DNA of 64,000 bases from contig NZ_SMAI01000016.1 in assembly GCF_004346185.1 (NCBI RefSeq), positions 48,465-112,464 on the forward strand, in the 5' to 3' direction. A model generated the notes under the pieces. It ran no database searches and was not told the origin of the DNA. It worked only from the letters and a program-made list of their open reading frames with translations. Position 1 is the first letter of the stretch, and every line of letters starts with the position of its first letter. The position numbers and the translations under genes are program-made. This DNA comes from Aquabacter spiritensis. Its GTDB lineage: Bacteria > Pseudomonadota > Alphaproteobacteria > Rhizobiales > Xanthobacteraceae. Shown here piece by piece: positions 36,449 to 45,053 of the stretch.

Positions 36449-37465
36449 ATGAAAATCAAAGACCTTCCAGCTCCTGTCACCGCCTCCAAGGCTGACTGGC
36501 TCGCCGGGACATCTTGGCTCGGCTTCACGCCTGCTGACAGTGATCTTGCAACCAGAAATCAATGCCAAAGCACGATCCAACGGCAGTATGGCGCGGGCTA
36601 TGTTATCGAGTACATCACAGAGCAATTTAGTGAACCGAACGCAGGCTACCAGAACGATCCTATCTACCTGGCGGAGAGGGAAGCCCATGGACATTTGGCG
36701 GGCCGGCTCATCGCTGTACATAAACTTAGGGCGACTGCCCGGCCGCTCGAAACAATCCTAGGTGACGAGGAATACAAGCGAATTCAGGATATGTGGGCAC
36801 AGGATGGCAAGCGTTATCGGTGGTCAGTCGCCTTCCCAATCGTCGAGAGCTACGCGATCAAGGGGCGCCCAAAGGCGAAGGCCGTGCTCGGCGACATCGC
36901 ATACCGGCGCCTGTACCGACACTCTTCCGCTACGCTTCGGGCCCTCAACGATGAGGAGCGCCAGCTGATTGCCGACTTGGAAATCGAACCCCTTGTAGCT
37001 GCGAGCGCTTGGATCGGTATCGAGGACGATTTTGCAGCCGCCGCGCGGAGTCAGATCGACGCGCGCACTCAAAAGTTCATCAACCAGGACCTGGGTGCCT
37101 TAGAGGGAATGCCAGAGGAGCGCCGCATTCGAGTTAGGCGGAGAGCCGCTTGGAAAGCGGACCAGTTCATCCGGGAGCGGCAAAGTGCTGGAAGGCTCAG
37201 TTGCGACGCCTGTGCTTTTGACCCAGCGATGATTTTCGACCCTAGCCGTGTCAAACCGCGAAGCCTCCTGGAAGTTCATCACAATGACCCCTTGGCGGAG
37301 GGGACCCGGCACACAACGACCGCGGACTTCACGCTTCTATGCCCGACATGCCACAAGGTGGAACACGTACGTTTACGACTTAGATCCCTGTCGACCAGAG
37401 CAACGTCGCTGGGGGCGGCCCATGATGGGGGATCCGTTCCGGCGCTTTCTCCAGATGCCGGCTGA
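36449..37465 (+). CDS. HNH endonuclease domain protein
   Basis: A 338-residue protein. The C-terminal HNH nuclease is bounded by zinc pairs CDAC (252-255) and CPTC (about 297-300), with the catalytic LEVHHNDPLAEG and closing CHKVEH. The first 230 residues are helical and unfamiliar, with YRRLYRHSSATLRALNDEERQLIADLE and RVRRRAAWKADQFIRER. HNH proteins of this zinc-ribbon type are commonly restriction effectors. ATG chosen after GAGAAGG; a GTG four codons earlier is possible. It lies 178 bases after ietS, so may be a separate transcript in the same island. The last 25 residues look like read-through. Confidence 0.82.
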   Translation: MKIKDLPAPVTASKADWLAGTSWLGFTPADSDLATRNQCQSTIQRQYGAGYVIEYITEQFSEPNAGYQNDPIYLAEREAHGHLAGRLIAVHKLRATARPLETILGDEEYKRIQDMWAQDGKRYRWSVAFPIVESYAIKGRPKAKAVLGDIAYRRLYRHSSATLRALNDEERQLIADLEIEPLVAASAWIGIEDDFAAAARSQIDARTQKFINQDLGALEGMPEERRIRVRRRAAWKADQFIRERQSAGRLSCDACAFDPAMIFDPSRVKPRSLLEVHHNDPLAEGTRHTTTADFTLLCPTCHKVEHVRLRLRSLSTRATSLGAAHDGGSVPALSPDAG

Positions 37466-37602
37466 TAGAATGACCTGCCACGCTCTGCCAGGACACTCCA
37501 GTCTTCACTCATGCTCGTCTGACCGAGATCTCGCGCGACCAATTTTGTAGAAATATTTCGAGCGAGGGTCTGAATTCTGGTAAATAGGCTGGGGTCAACA
37601 CG

Positions 37603-38226
37603 ATGCAACAAGATAATGTTCCGAGAATATTTCAAGCTAATATCGATCGAATCTTCAAACGTCTCATCCACCCTAGTCTTGAGGCTTTGCAAATACATCC
37701 GGAGCTTCAATTCGGCGAGGCTGGAACAATGGACGAACTTCTCGATCGCTCAGCGGCTATAGTCGATAACTACACAGCCAACGAAGCGGCGAAGGCGTTC
37801 ACCATGATGCTTGCGGCGCTGTTCGAGCGGCAACTCAGGTTCTGGGGCCGCAGCTTGGGCGTATCGATGGCAAGGCGCAAATCAGGATTAGAACCCTTTC
37901 GGGAATACCTACCGTTGTGCGCTAGGACTGGCAATATAGACCTAGATGACGGGCTTGTTGGATTCAACCTTATTGAAATGTTCCTGGTAGCCAATATTTA
38001 CCGTCATGGTGACGGACCTTCGGTCAGAGACTTACGCTTGCATGCTCCCGATCGCTGGACTTATGAACCTTCTCGGTATGTGGACCTGCTGCCGCCCAAC
38101 GCCGAGGAGAGCGAGCTTCTGCTGGTGAGGCCAAGCGACGTGTCACGCTACGCCGGCGCCTGCGCCCGGTTCTGGGGCTGCGCCGACAAGCTACACATGG
38201 CGGTGAAAGAGCCGCACTACGGTTGA
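37603..38226 (+). CDS. Hypothetical protein, accessory island
   Basis: A 207-residue protein I do not recognise. It is soluble and probably helical, with [28 protein letters not shown] centrally and [30 protein letters not shown] later. The RHGDG...L region resembles the RxxxH-like patch of RNase-toxin or HEPN-type folds but a proper Rx4-6H motif is not clear. There is no good ribosome site (start context AACACGATG). AT content is higher than in the flanks, suggesting transfer. A defence or toxin role is only suggested by neighbours. Confidence 0.6.
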   Translation: MQQDNVPRIFQANIDRIFKRLIHPSLEALQIHPELQFGEAGTMDELLDRSAAIVDNYTANEAAKAFTMMLAALFERQLRFWGRSLGVSMARRKSGLEPFREYLPLCARTGNIDLDDGLVGFNLIEMFLVANIYRHGDGPSVRDLRLHAPDRWTYEPSRYVDLLPPNAEESELLLVRPSDVSRYAGACARFWGCADKLHMAVKEPHYG

Positions 38227-38351
38227 GTGCGGTACGACATTTCACGAGCTGATCTAAGCCACTCTCAAGAAAGCGTCGGGCGCGCAGGGGAATGGGCCGG
38301 TTCGGATTTTCTCAGGCATTCATTTCCGCCGCGGGGTGGGCCTATATCGCT

Positions 38352-38987
38352 TCAGCTCCATTCGTCGCTTTTCGAGAATTCTGGGTCGTTGGGTGTCGGG
38401 GCCGGCACGGGTGGTTTTGGCCTGCCTTCGGTTGCTATGCGGGCACACAACGCGTCAAAGAGCTTCTTGGCTCGTAGACAGGCCGAGGTAACGGCCTCGA
38501 TCCGATCAAGCGGAAAATGTTCGCTGTTGATGCGGCCAGCCTCAATTGGGATGCGGTACGATACGACGATAGGGGTCTCGCCATCGATCATGCGCCAAAT
38601 GCCATGAGCCATCTTGTTTCTGGCTTCGACCGCAAGGCGTATCGCTGACCAAGCGTCCGCGGTTGTTCGCGCGTGACGATGGAGCGGCAAACCATAGCGG
38701 TGAGATAGTTTTTTCGCGAGTTCGATCTTTTCCTTTGTCTCAATCTGCGTGACGAGCTTCCCATCGTCAGCCGAGAGTCCAAGCACATCCCAAATGAAAT
38801 GCTCGGCGCTCATCTCCATCTCTGAAAACACCATGAGCGCGTCCGCCATGGCAAGCTTAATTGCATCCGGCACTCCTTCGGAGATGCGGGCGCCGTCTGA
38901 GAGGTTTTGTTGAATGACTTTGCGGCCTGCGGCCGATCTGGCTTTAGGTTGCTTAGAGCGGGGACTTTTGGGCGGAAGATTACTCAT
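38352..38987 (-). CDS. Hypothetical protein with HEPN/MAE-like region
   Basis: A 211-residue protein, convergent with the preceding gene. The centre reads LMVFSEMEMSAEHFIWDVLGLSADDGKLVTQIETKEKIELAKKLSHRYGL, and later AIRLAVEARNKMAHGIWRMIDGE, where R-N-K-M-A-H is an RxxxxH motif in a helix as in HEPN nucleases and in abortive-infection proteins. The N-terminus is Lys/Arg/Pro-rich and the C-terminus Pro-rich. Start set at MSNLPPKSP; an upstream ATG would add 19 residues. Family assignment is tentative. Confidence 0.6.
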   Translation of the reverse strand: MSNLPPKSPRSKQPKARSAAGRKVIQQNLSDGARISEGVPDAIKLAMADALMVFSEMEMSAEHFIWDVLGLSADDGKLVTQIETKEKIELAKKLSHRYGLPLHRHARTTADAWSAIRLAVEARNKMAHGIWRMIDGETPIVVSYRIPIEAGRINSEHFPLDRIEAVTSACLRAKKLFDALCARIATEGRPKPPVPAPTPNDPEFSKSDEWS

Positions 38988-39044
38988 GTCGCGAGATTCC
39001 AATCGTCGCATGCGTGTGGACGACAAGTCGCCACATCCTACCAC

Positions 39045-39337
39045 GTCGTCCGAGCGTGATCTGACGGCAGTTCAGCTTACCCTGAGCCTCACCAGCGCAT
39101 TGAAGCGCTCGGGCATGACGTGAACGCGGTTCGCTCACGCGGAGAACGAGAACAAATTATCTGATGCTACGGATTGCTGATGATCCAACGATGCGCATGA
39201 CCGCTCGTCCAAGCCGTATGCGTAGGACGCCAAGCCCGCATTCCGAAGGTTCAATTCCCTCCACCTTCAATATGGGCGCAAGAACTTGCCGTTGCGCCGC
39301 AATGTTCCTATCCTCCCCTCGATCGCGCTAGGCGTCT
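39045..39337. other. Gap between island and DUF1403-scpB remnant
   Basis: No supported gene. A T-arm-like GGTTCAATTCC followed by CCTCCACC occurs near 39249-39263, which might be the 3' scrap of a tRNA-type gene, but no acceptor or anticodon arm could be found. The stretch probably contains one edge of the inserted island. Confidence 0.4.
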
Positions 39338-39690
39338 CCGGCCGGGGCTGCTGTGCGGCTCGGCGGCGGATCTCGTGGAGGCGCCTCTTGGGTCGCTCCG
39401 GCTCTCACTAGCCGCCTGGTACCGGTCGTCCGGCGTTGACGCTGCGGCACCCCGATTGGTGCGTTCGCTGCCGGGTATCGGCAGAACGACCACTTGGCAT
39501 CTATTCCGGACGAAGTCGGCCGATTGCTGGCGACCGGTCGGCCCGCACGCCGGCCAAGAGACGCGTTGCCGCGGCGATGCAGCTGGCGACCGAGCTCGGC
39601 ATTGAGAATCAGAGGCGGCTGTCCAAATCCGAGGGCCTGATGCGACTGGCCAACGCCTACTCACAGGGAATCACCCGCGCCAAGCGTGAC
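39338..39690 (+). pseudogene. Decayed DUF1403-scpB fusion remnant
   Basis: Broken remains of a second DUF1403-scpB pair in the same orientation as the intact one. Across three frames one reads GAAVRLGGGSRGG, then SLAAWYRSSGVDAAAP, then NDHLASIPDEVGRLLATGRP, matching DUF1403 CAAVAARQAGRAED, LAAWRRLAERSPGVDSAA and NDRLAFLPDEIDRLLATSRP. It runs directly into RVAAAMQLATELG..RLSKSEGLMRLANAYSQGITR, matching ScpB GFAEAIQVATGLG..PLSKSEQLVLLAIAYFQPITR. At least two frameshifts and a large internal deletion (DUF1403 C-half plus ScpB N-half) make it non-functional. Confidence 0.85.
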
Positions 39691-39839
39691 CGGCGCCGCT
39701 GTGGATTGAACTCGACCCCCGCGTCGCTTTCCCACGGGACGAACCACTCCGGCACGCACGTACCGGTGTTCCCGCGACCGTGATACCGACCATGGGCTCA
39801 CCCCTTGCCATGCGGCAGGAAGCCCCTATCCTGCGCCGC

Positions 39840-40277
39840 ATGCTTCGTGCCCTTCGCAACCTCGTACTGCTCGCCGCCGCGATCGTCTTTACGGCGTCCG
39901 GGGTCGGCTGGGGCTATGCGAACGCAAGCACCGTTTTGGGTAGCGGGGACACCGCCCACCACCGGGCGATGGCAGAGGCGCAAGGCGGGCATCGGCATGA
40001 GGCGCAACAAGCCTCCGATGGCCATCATCACGCCTCGGAGGCAGCCGATCCCTGCACGGACAAGGCGGCTTGCGGCGACGGTCATGCCCATGTCGGCGAT
40101 GCGAGCTCGTGCTGCGCGGCGGCGTGCCATATGGCCATCCCGACCGCATTCCACGCGCCGTTGGTGACACTCCTTGTCCTCGGCAGGCAGGCCCTACCGC
40201 CCGACACCGACGGTATCCAGGCTTCGGTGATGCGGCTCGACCGGCCCCCGAAGCTCTCCAGCCCCCAGATCGGCTGA
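39840..40277 (+). CDS. Small exported His/Cys-rich protein (metal locus)
   Basis: A 145-residue protein with an N-terminal signal/membrane segment (LRNLVLLAAAIVFTASGVGW), then a His-rich stretch (HHRAMAEAQGGHRHEA, DGHHHASEA, DGHAHVGDASSCCAAACHMA). Such metal-ligand-rich small periplasmic proteins are common in copper and heavy-metal clusters. No family name is certain. ATG at 39810 would add ten residues; neither start has a strong ribosome site. It is the first gene after the plasmid accessory region. Confidence 0.6.
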   Translation: MLRALRNLVLLAAAIVFTASGVGWGYANASTVLGSGDTAHHRAMAEAQGGHRHEAQQASDGHHHASEAADPCTDKAACGDGHAHVGDASSCCAAACHMAIPTAFHAPLVTLLVLGRQALPPDTDGIQASVMRLDRPPKLSSPQIG

Positions 40278-40554
40278 TCCGTCTCGCGATTCGTCGAGGA
40301 CGTATCGGACATGCTCGCCGCGGATGATCTTCGATCGTCCCGACCGAGCGGGTCCTGACGTCCATGGACCAAGGCCGTCCGCCCCCGGTTGCCCTGGCAT
40401 CCGGCCTCGGTGGTCGGCAATCCTACGCTCCTCGACCGGTCCCTGACCCAGCCGACGGCAGGCCGCGGCCGCGCACTGCGCGCCCGCGCCCATAGCCCAT
40501 CCGTTCCCGGCTGTAGAGCGGCGCCCCCGACGGGGCCGCACCCCGAGGTCATTC
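40278..40554. other. Upstream region of the efflux/oxidase operon
   Basis: 277 bases of GC-rich sequence before the lipoprotein gene with no supported gene; it probably contains the promoter of the operon 40555-44410. Confidence 0.35.
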
Positions 40555-40773
40555 ATGAAGTCATTGCTTCCGACGGCCCTCGCCGTCCTCGTCTCCGCAT
40601 GTTCCGGTCCGCCGCCCATCACGAGCGGCCCGGATCCAGCCGACCCCTCGGTTGCCGTGCCCGCCGTCCGGTACGCTCCGGTGCTGGCGGGCGACGTCGA
40701 CTACCGTCCTGTGCCGCCCCGCTCTTGGATCGAGCAGAACCAGGGCCTGGCGCCCGGCCAGGGAGGGCGGTGA
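40555..40773 (+). CDS. Small lipoprotein of the copper operon
   Basis: A 72-residue lipoprotein precursor: LLPTALAVLVSACSGPP gives a lipobox (VSAC), followed by a Pro/Asp-rich mature chain ending WIEQNQGLAPGQGGR. CGAGG lies upstream. Its stop overlaps the start of the outer-membrane efflux gene (TGATG), so it belongs to that operon. Function unknown; an accessory to the outer-membrane channel is plausible. Confidence 0.75.
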   Translation: MKSLLPTALAVLVSACSGPPPITSGPDPADPSVAVPAVRYAPVLAGDVDYRPVPPRSWIEQNQGLAPGQGGR

Positions 40774-42182
40774 TGGCTCCGCTTCCTTCCGGGATGGTGC
40801 TCGCCATTCCACTGGCGCTGCTGCTGGGCGGCTGCGTCACCTTCACCCCCGACGGCGGCATGGCCCCCGTCGCCAGCCGGGTCTCGGGCGACATCGGCGG
40901 GCAGGTGGTGAAGATCACGTCCGAGGAAGAGGCCGCGACGGCGCGGGCACGCGTGTCCGCGCTCCTGTCCCGGCCCCTCGACGCCCGTGCGGCGCTCCAG
41001 GTCGCCCTCCTCAACAATCGAGGTCTCCAGGCGCAGTACAACGCCTTGGGCATCTCCGAGGCCGCCTACGTGGCGGCGAGCCTCCCGCCCAATCCCAGCT
41101 TCGGGGTGGAGCGGCTGAACGGCGGCGGGGAACTCGACGTGGAGCGGCGGCTGGTCGCGAACGTGCTCGCGCTCCTGACGCTTCCCGCCCGCAGCGAGAT
41201 CGCCGGCGTCCAGTTCGAGGCTGCCCGCCACCGGGCGATCGAGGCGACCTTCAGGACCGCCGCCGAGGCACGTCGCGCCTATTATCGGGCCGTGGCGGCG
41301 CGCCAGGCGGAGGCCTTCCTCGAGAAGGCCCGCCTCACGGCGGATGCGGCCGCCGACCTCACCGTCAAGCTCGGCGAAACGGGGGCGGCGACGAAGCTCG
41401 ACCAGGCGAGGGCCAGCGCCTTCTACGCCGAGGTATCGAACGAGCTCGCCCGGGCACGCCTCAAGTCCGCGACGGACCGGGAGGCCCTGACCCGGCAACT
41501 CGGCCTGTGGGGCAACGACGTCGGCTACAGGCTGCCGTCCCAGCTCCCGCGGCTGCCGGGGCGCATCCGGACCGAACCCCAGGTGGAGGTCGAGGCGGTG
41601 CTCAAGCGCACCGACCTCATCGCGGCTCGGCTCGAGCTCGATGCCATGGCGAAGTCCCTCGGCCTCACGCAGGCGACGCGCTTCGTCTCCCTGCTCGAGG
41701 GGGGATACCGCGGCAATTACCAGCGTGCGGACGGGGAGACCCTGCGTCCCCAGGGATTCGAGCTGGAGGTCCAGGTGCCGATCTTCGACCTCGGCGAGAC
41801 CAACGTCCGCCGGGCGCAGGAGACCTACATGCAGGCGGCGAACCTCCTCATGGAGAAGGCGGTGAACGTCCGCTCCGAGGCACGGGCCGCCTACGTGACC
41901 TACCGGGCGAGCTACGACATCGCCCGCCAGTACCAGGCGAGGATCCTCCCCCTGCGCAAGACCATCAATGAGCAGGCGCTGCTGGAATACAACGGCATGC
42001 TCATCGACGTCTTCGAATTGCTCACCACGGAGCGGGAGAGCATCGACAGCAACGTCTCCGCCATCGGCGCCCAGCGCGACTTCTTCCTGGCGGAGGTGGA
42101 TTTCCAGACGGCCATCATCGGCGGCGGTGCGGGAGGCGGGGAAACCGTTCTCGCCTCCGCGGCCGCCGGTGCCAGCGACTGA
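40773..42182 (+). CDS. TolC-family outer-membrane efflux protein
   Basis: A 469-residue lipoprotein-type outer-membrane factor (AIPLALLLGGCVTF lipobox) with the two OEP repeats: ALLNNRGLQAQYNALGISEAAYVAASLPPNPSF and EARRAYYRAVAARQAEAFLEK in the first, and LDAMAKSLGLTQATRFVSLLEGGY and ARAAYVTYRASYDIARQYQ in the second. It probably forms the CusC-like exit duct for the CusBA pump encoded 15 kb downstream, or acts with the adjacent oxidase. Translationally coupled to the lipoprotein. Confidence 0.9.
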   Translation: MAPLPSGMVLAIPLALLLGGCVTFTPDGGMAPVASRVSGDIGGQVVKITSEEEAATARARVSALLSRPLDARAALQVALLNNRGLQAQYNALGISEAAYVAASLPPNPSFGVERLNGGGELDVERRLVANVLALLTLPARSEIAGVQFEAARHRAIEATFRTAAEARRAYYRAVAARQAEAFLEKARLTADAAADLTVKLGETGAATKLDQARASAFYAEVSNELARARLKSATDREALTRQLGLWGNDVGYRLPSQLPRLPGRIRTEPQVEVEAVLKRTDLIAARLELDAMAKSLGLTQATRFVSLLEGGYRGNYQRADGETLRPQGFELEVQVPIFDLGETNVRRAQETYMQAANLLMEKAVNVRSEARAAYVTYRASYDIARQYQARILPLRKTINEQALLEYNGMLIDVFELLTTERESIDSNVSAIGAQRDFFLAEVDFQTAIIGGGAGGGETVLASAAAGASD

Positions 42183-42195
42183 TCGGAGACGAACC

Positions 42196-43596
42196 ATGCC
42201 CGTTTCAAGACGAGGATTCCTCGGAGCCTCCGGCGCCCTGGCGCTGGTGAGCGCAGGCGCGGTCTCCGGCCGCGTCCAGGCGGCCTCCATTCCCGAGGCC
42301 GCCACCATGAAGGAGGCGACCATGCAGCCGCCTCTCTTCCCGACCACGGGTCCGGACTACCAGCCCGTGGTCACCCTCAATGGTTGGACCGCGCCATGGC
42401 GCATGAACGGTGACTGGAAGGAATTCCATCTTGTCGCCGAGCCCGTGGTGCGGGAGATCGCGCCGGGGATGGTGGCCCATCTGTGGGGCTACAACGGCCA
42501 GTCACCCGGCCCCACCATCGAGGCGGTGGAAGGCGACAAGGTGCGCATCTTCGTCACCAACAGGCTGCCGGAGCACACCACCATCCACTGGCACGGGCAG
42601 ATCCTGCCAAACGGCATGGACGGGGTAGGCGGCCTCACCCAGCCCCACATCAAGCCGGGGAAGACCTTCGTCTACGAGTTCCAGCTCCGAAAGAGCGGGA
42701 CCTTCATGTACCACCCCCATGCGGACGAGATGGTCCAGATGGCCATGGGCATGATGGGCTTCTTCGTGGTGCATCCGAAGGACCCGTCCTTCCGCCGCGT
42801 GGATCGGGACTTCGTCTTCCTCCTCAATGCCTACGACATCGAGCCCGGGGCCTACGTGCCCAAGGTCAACACGATGCTCGACTTCAACCTGTGGACCTGG
42901 AACAGCCGCGCCTTCCCCGGCATCGACCCGCTCGTGGTGGGAAAGGGCGACAAGGTCCGCATCCGGTTCGGCAATCTCACCATGACGAACCATCCCATCC
43001 ACATGCACGGCTACGACTTCAAGGTCTCGTGCACGGATGGCGGATGGGTGCCGGAGGCGGCCGCCTGGCCGGAGGTGACCATCGACTGCGCGGTCGGCCA
43101 GATGCGTGCCTTCGACTTCGTGGCCGATCACGAGGGGGACTGGGCGATCCACTGCCACAAGTCCCACCACACCATGAACGCCATGGGCCACGACGTGCGC
43201 ACGTACATCGGGGCCAACCTGAAGCAGGCGGCCGGCAAGATCCGCAAGCTCGTGCCCGACTACATGCCCATGGGCGCCAAGGGCATGGCGGACATGGGCG
43301 AAATGGAGATGCCGCTGCCCGACAACACCCTGCCCATGATGACCGGCTTCGCCCAGTTCGGCCCGGTGGAGATGGGCGGCATGTTCTCGGTGGTCAAGGT
43401 GCGCGAGGGCCTTGAGCGCAACGACTACAAGGACCCGGGCTGGTTCAAGAACCCGCCGGGCACCGTCGCGTTCGAGTGGACCGGCGAGAACAAGGCCGCC
43501 GAGCGCGCGCCCGCGCCCTCCTACGACCCCGCGCGGACCATCGAGGTCGACGTCGTCAAGCCCGGCGCCGGGCGGGCGGGCGGACACCAGCACTGA
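42196..43596 (+). CDS. Multicopper oxidase, Tat-exported (copper detoxification)
   Basis: A 466-residue multicopper oxidase with twin-arginine signal (SRRGFLGASGALALVSAGAV). Copper ligands appear as HWHG, MYHPHADEM, HPIHMHG and HCHKSHHTMNAMG, the last including the type-1 site. Met-rich segments (MAMGMMGF, GMADMGEMEMPLPDNTLPMM) are typical of Cu(I) oxidases of the CopA/CueO kind. It would oxidise periplasmic Cu(I). Spaced 13 bases after the efflux gene and followed by a cupredoxin and CusF-like protein, all probably one operon. Confidence 0.93.
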   Translation: MPVSRRGFLGASGALALVSAGAVSGRVQAASIPEAATMKEATMQPPLFPTTGPDYQPVVTLNGWTAPWRMNGDWKEFHLVAEPVVREIAPGMVAHLWGYNGQSPGPTIEAVEGDKVRIFVTNRLPEHTTIHWHGQILPNGMDGVGGLTQPHIKPGKTFVYEFQLRKSGTFMYHPHADEMVQMAMGMMGFFVVHPKDPSFRRVDRDFVFLLNAYDIEPGAYVPKVNTMLDFNLWTWNSRAFPGIDPLVVGKGDKVRIRFGNLTMTNHPIHMHGYDFKVSCTDGGWVPEAAAWPEVTIDCAVGQMRAFDFVADHEGDWAIHCHKSHHTMNAMGHDVRTYIGANLKQAAGKIRKLVPDYMPMGAKGMADMGEMEMPLPDNTLPMMTGFAQFGPVEMGGMFSVVKVREGLERNDYKDPGWFKNPPGTVAFEWTGENKAAERAPAPSYDPARTIEVDVVKPGAGRAGGHQH

Positions 43597-43631
43597 CTTT
43601 CCCCATCCCAGGTTCAACGAGAGGACCAACC

Positions 43632-44105
43632 ATGAAGATATACCTCATCGCCGCCGCCTTGCTTTCGGCGGTCGTGTCCACCGCTCCCGCCTTCGCCGAC
43701 GCAGGGCATGCCCATGGCGAGGAGCGCGCTTATGGCGAGCCGGGAAATCCGAAGCAGCCGTCCCGCGTGATTCAGGTCGTCATGAGCGAGGCGGACGGGA
43801 AGATGCAGTTCATCCCGAACAAGATCGAGATCAAGACCGGAGAGCAGGTCCGGTTCGTGCTTCGCAACAACGGCGATCTCGATCACGAGATCGTCCTCGC
43901 GACGCTTCAGGACAACCTCAAGCACGCCGAGGAGATGCGCAAGAACCCCGACATGGAGCACGACGATCCCAACGCCAAGCGCCTGATGCCGAAGAAGACG
44001 GGCGAGATCGTCTGGAAATTCACGAAAGCGGGAACCTTCGATTTCTCCTGCCTCATCCCGGGCCACCGAGAAGCCGGGATGTTCGGCACCATCATCGTCA
44101 AGTGA
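43632..44105 (+). CDS. Cupredoxin domain protein
   Basis: A 157-residue secreted protein: signal to about residue 23 (AFADAG), a short His segment, then a plastocyanin/azurin-like domain with the type-1 copper ligands His in GDLDHEIVL and Cys, His, Met in FDFSCLIPGHREAGMFG. The inserted helix NLKHAEEMRKNPDMEHDDPNAKR is a feature of the copper-locus subgroup. It probably shuttles or buffers copper next to the oxidase. GAGGA upstream. Confidence 0.92.
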   Translation: MKIYLIAAALLSAVVSTAPAFADAGHAHGEERAYGEPGNPKQPSRVIQVVMSEADGKMQFIPNKIEIKTGEQVRFVLRNNGDLDHEIVLATLQDNLKHAEEMRKNPDMEHDDPNAKRLMPKKTGEIVWKFTKAGTFDFSCLIPGHREAGMFGTIIVK

Positions 44106-44125
44106 TCCAACCAAGGAGACCCATC

Positions 44126-44410
44126 ATGCGCAAGCTGTTGCTGTCCGCAGCATTCCTGCTCACGACCGCCGCGGCGTTCGCCCAGGCTGCTCCCGTGAGC
44201 GGTGAGGTGACCAAGGTCGACGAGGCGCAAGGCAAGATCACCCTGAAGCACGCCGCCATCCCGAACCTGGACATGGACGCCATGACCATGGTGTTCGCCG
44301 CCGGCGATCCGGCGATGCTCAAGGCCGTGAAGGCGGGCGACAAGGTCACGTTCGAGGCCGACCGGGTCAACGGACGGCTCACCGTCACCAAGATCCAGAA
44401 GGCGAAGTGA
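44126..44410 (+). CDS. CusF-like periplasmic copper-binding protein
   Basis: A 94-residue secreted OB-fold protein: signal ending AFAQA, then GEVTKVDEAQGKITLKHAAIPNLDMDAMTMVF. The His and Met-x-Met ligands of CusF are kept, but the Trp that caps Cu(I) in E. coli CusF is replaced by Met. It hands copper to the CusCBA pump. AAGGAG precedes the ATG. Last gene before a strong hairpin. Confidence 0.92.
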   Translation: MRKLLLSAAFLLTTAAAFAQAAPVSGEVTKVDEAQGKITLKHAAIPNLDMDAMTMVFAAGDPAMLKAVKAGDKVTFEADRVNGRLTVTKIQKAK

Positions 44411-44418
44411 TTCGAACA

Positions 44419-44446
44419 CCCGCGGGGCGGGAGACCGCCCCGCGGG
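44419..44446 (+). terminator. Hairpin terminator after the CusF-like gene
   Basis: Perfect 12-base stem CCCGCGGGGCGG around a GAGA loop, nine bases after the stop. No T-tract, but the stem strength and position suggest it ends the 40.5-44.4 kb operon. Confidence 0.6.
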
Positions 44447-44529
44447 CAACCAAGATCGATCCAGCGGACGGGACACGGACTATGCCGCGTTCCTGATCCG
44501 CGGACGCAACGGCGGAAGGAGACCCCCTC

Positions 44530-44769
44530 ATGGCAATCAGGCAGATCATCCTGGCAACGACGCTGGTCGCGCTTTCGACCGCGCCAGCGTTGTCCGATCC
44601 GTATTCGTCGCGGCTCTCGCAGAAGGAGAAGGCGCGTCACGAATTCCGCGATGTTCAGCGTTCGGCCATACCAGTGCGTCGGCTATGCAGTGATGTGGCC
44701 GCGCCGCACGGTGCGACCGACGTCAGTCCCGCGGGCGCTACAGGGCGGAGGCCGACCATCAATCCGTAG
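44530..44769 (+). pseudogene. Short secreted protein, probably 3'-truncated
   Basis: A 79-codon frame with a good signal peptide (IRQIILATTLVALSTAPALSDP) and GGAAGGAG ribosome site, then YSSRLSQKEKARHEFRD. After about residue 42 the composition changes to Arg/Ala-rich sequence with no secondary-structure pattern, as if the gene had been cut and joined to unrelated DNA. The true C-terminus seems lost. No family recognised. Confidence 0.4.
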
Positions 44770-45053
44770 CGCGACTTGATCGATCCATCGGCCATGTTCC
44801 ATCGGACCCACCATGCAGAGCCATAGTGCGGATCGACGACAGACGGAGGTCCGCACGAAATGCGTGCCAAAGCTCGACAAGCTTCAACGCGGCGTTCGTG
44901 CGGCGGCTGGGGTACTCGCACGGATATTCGCTTCGACGTATTCGACCGGACTGGCAGTGCGGCATTGGAATATAGACTTAGATCAACTCCTGCTGGAGAG
45001 ACCACCTAAGTAATCCTCCCGGAGGAAGGGCGATCTGCCTTGCGCCCCGCGCG
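44770..45053. other. Intergenic stretch, no supported gene
   Basis: About 280 bases with stop codons in most frames. A minus-strand frame (44655-45005) contains a protein-like WVRWNMADGSIKSRYGLMVG stretch that may be a relic, but no start or ribosome site supports a gene. Confidence 0.35.

Noticed and set aside
39248..39263. T-arm-like GGTTCAATTCC with CCTCCACC, considered as a tRNA or tmRNA 3' end
   Set aside because: The stem has a mismatch and no matching acceptor, D or anticodon arm was found; may be a scrap at an integration point.
39375..39783. Short plus-strand frames (76 and 115 codons) considered as genes
   Set aside because: They are pieces of the frameshifted DUF1403-scpB relic.
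40701..43629. Minus-strand frames of 548 and 375 codons opposite the efflux protein and oxidase
   Set aside because: Shadows of strongly supported plus-strand genes.
44655..45005. Minus-strand 116-codon frame with a protein-like WVRWNMADGSIKSRYGLMVG segment
   Set aside because: No ribosome site, mixed composition and no recognisable family; possibly a relic.
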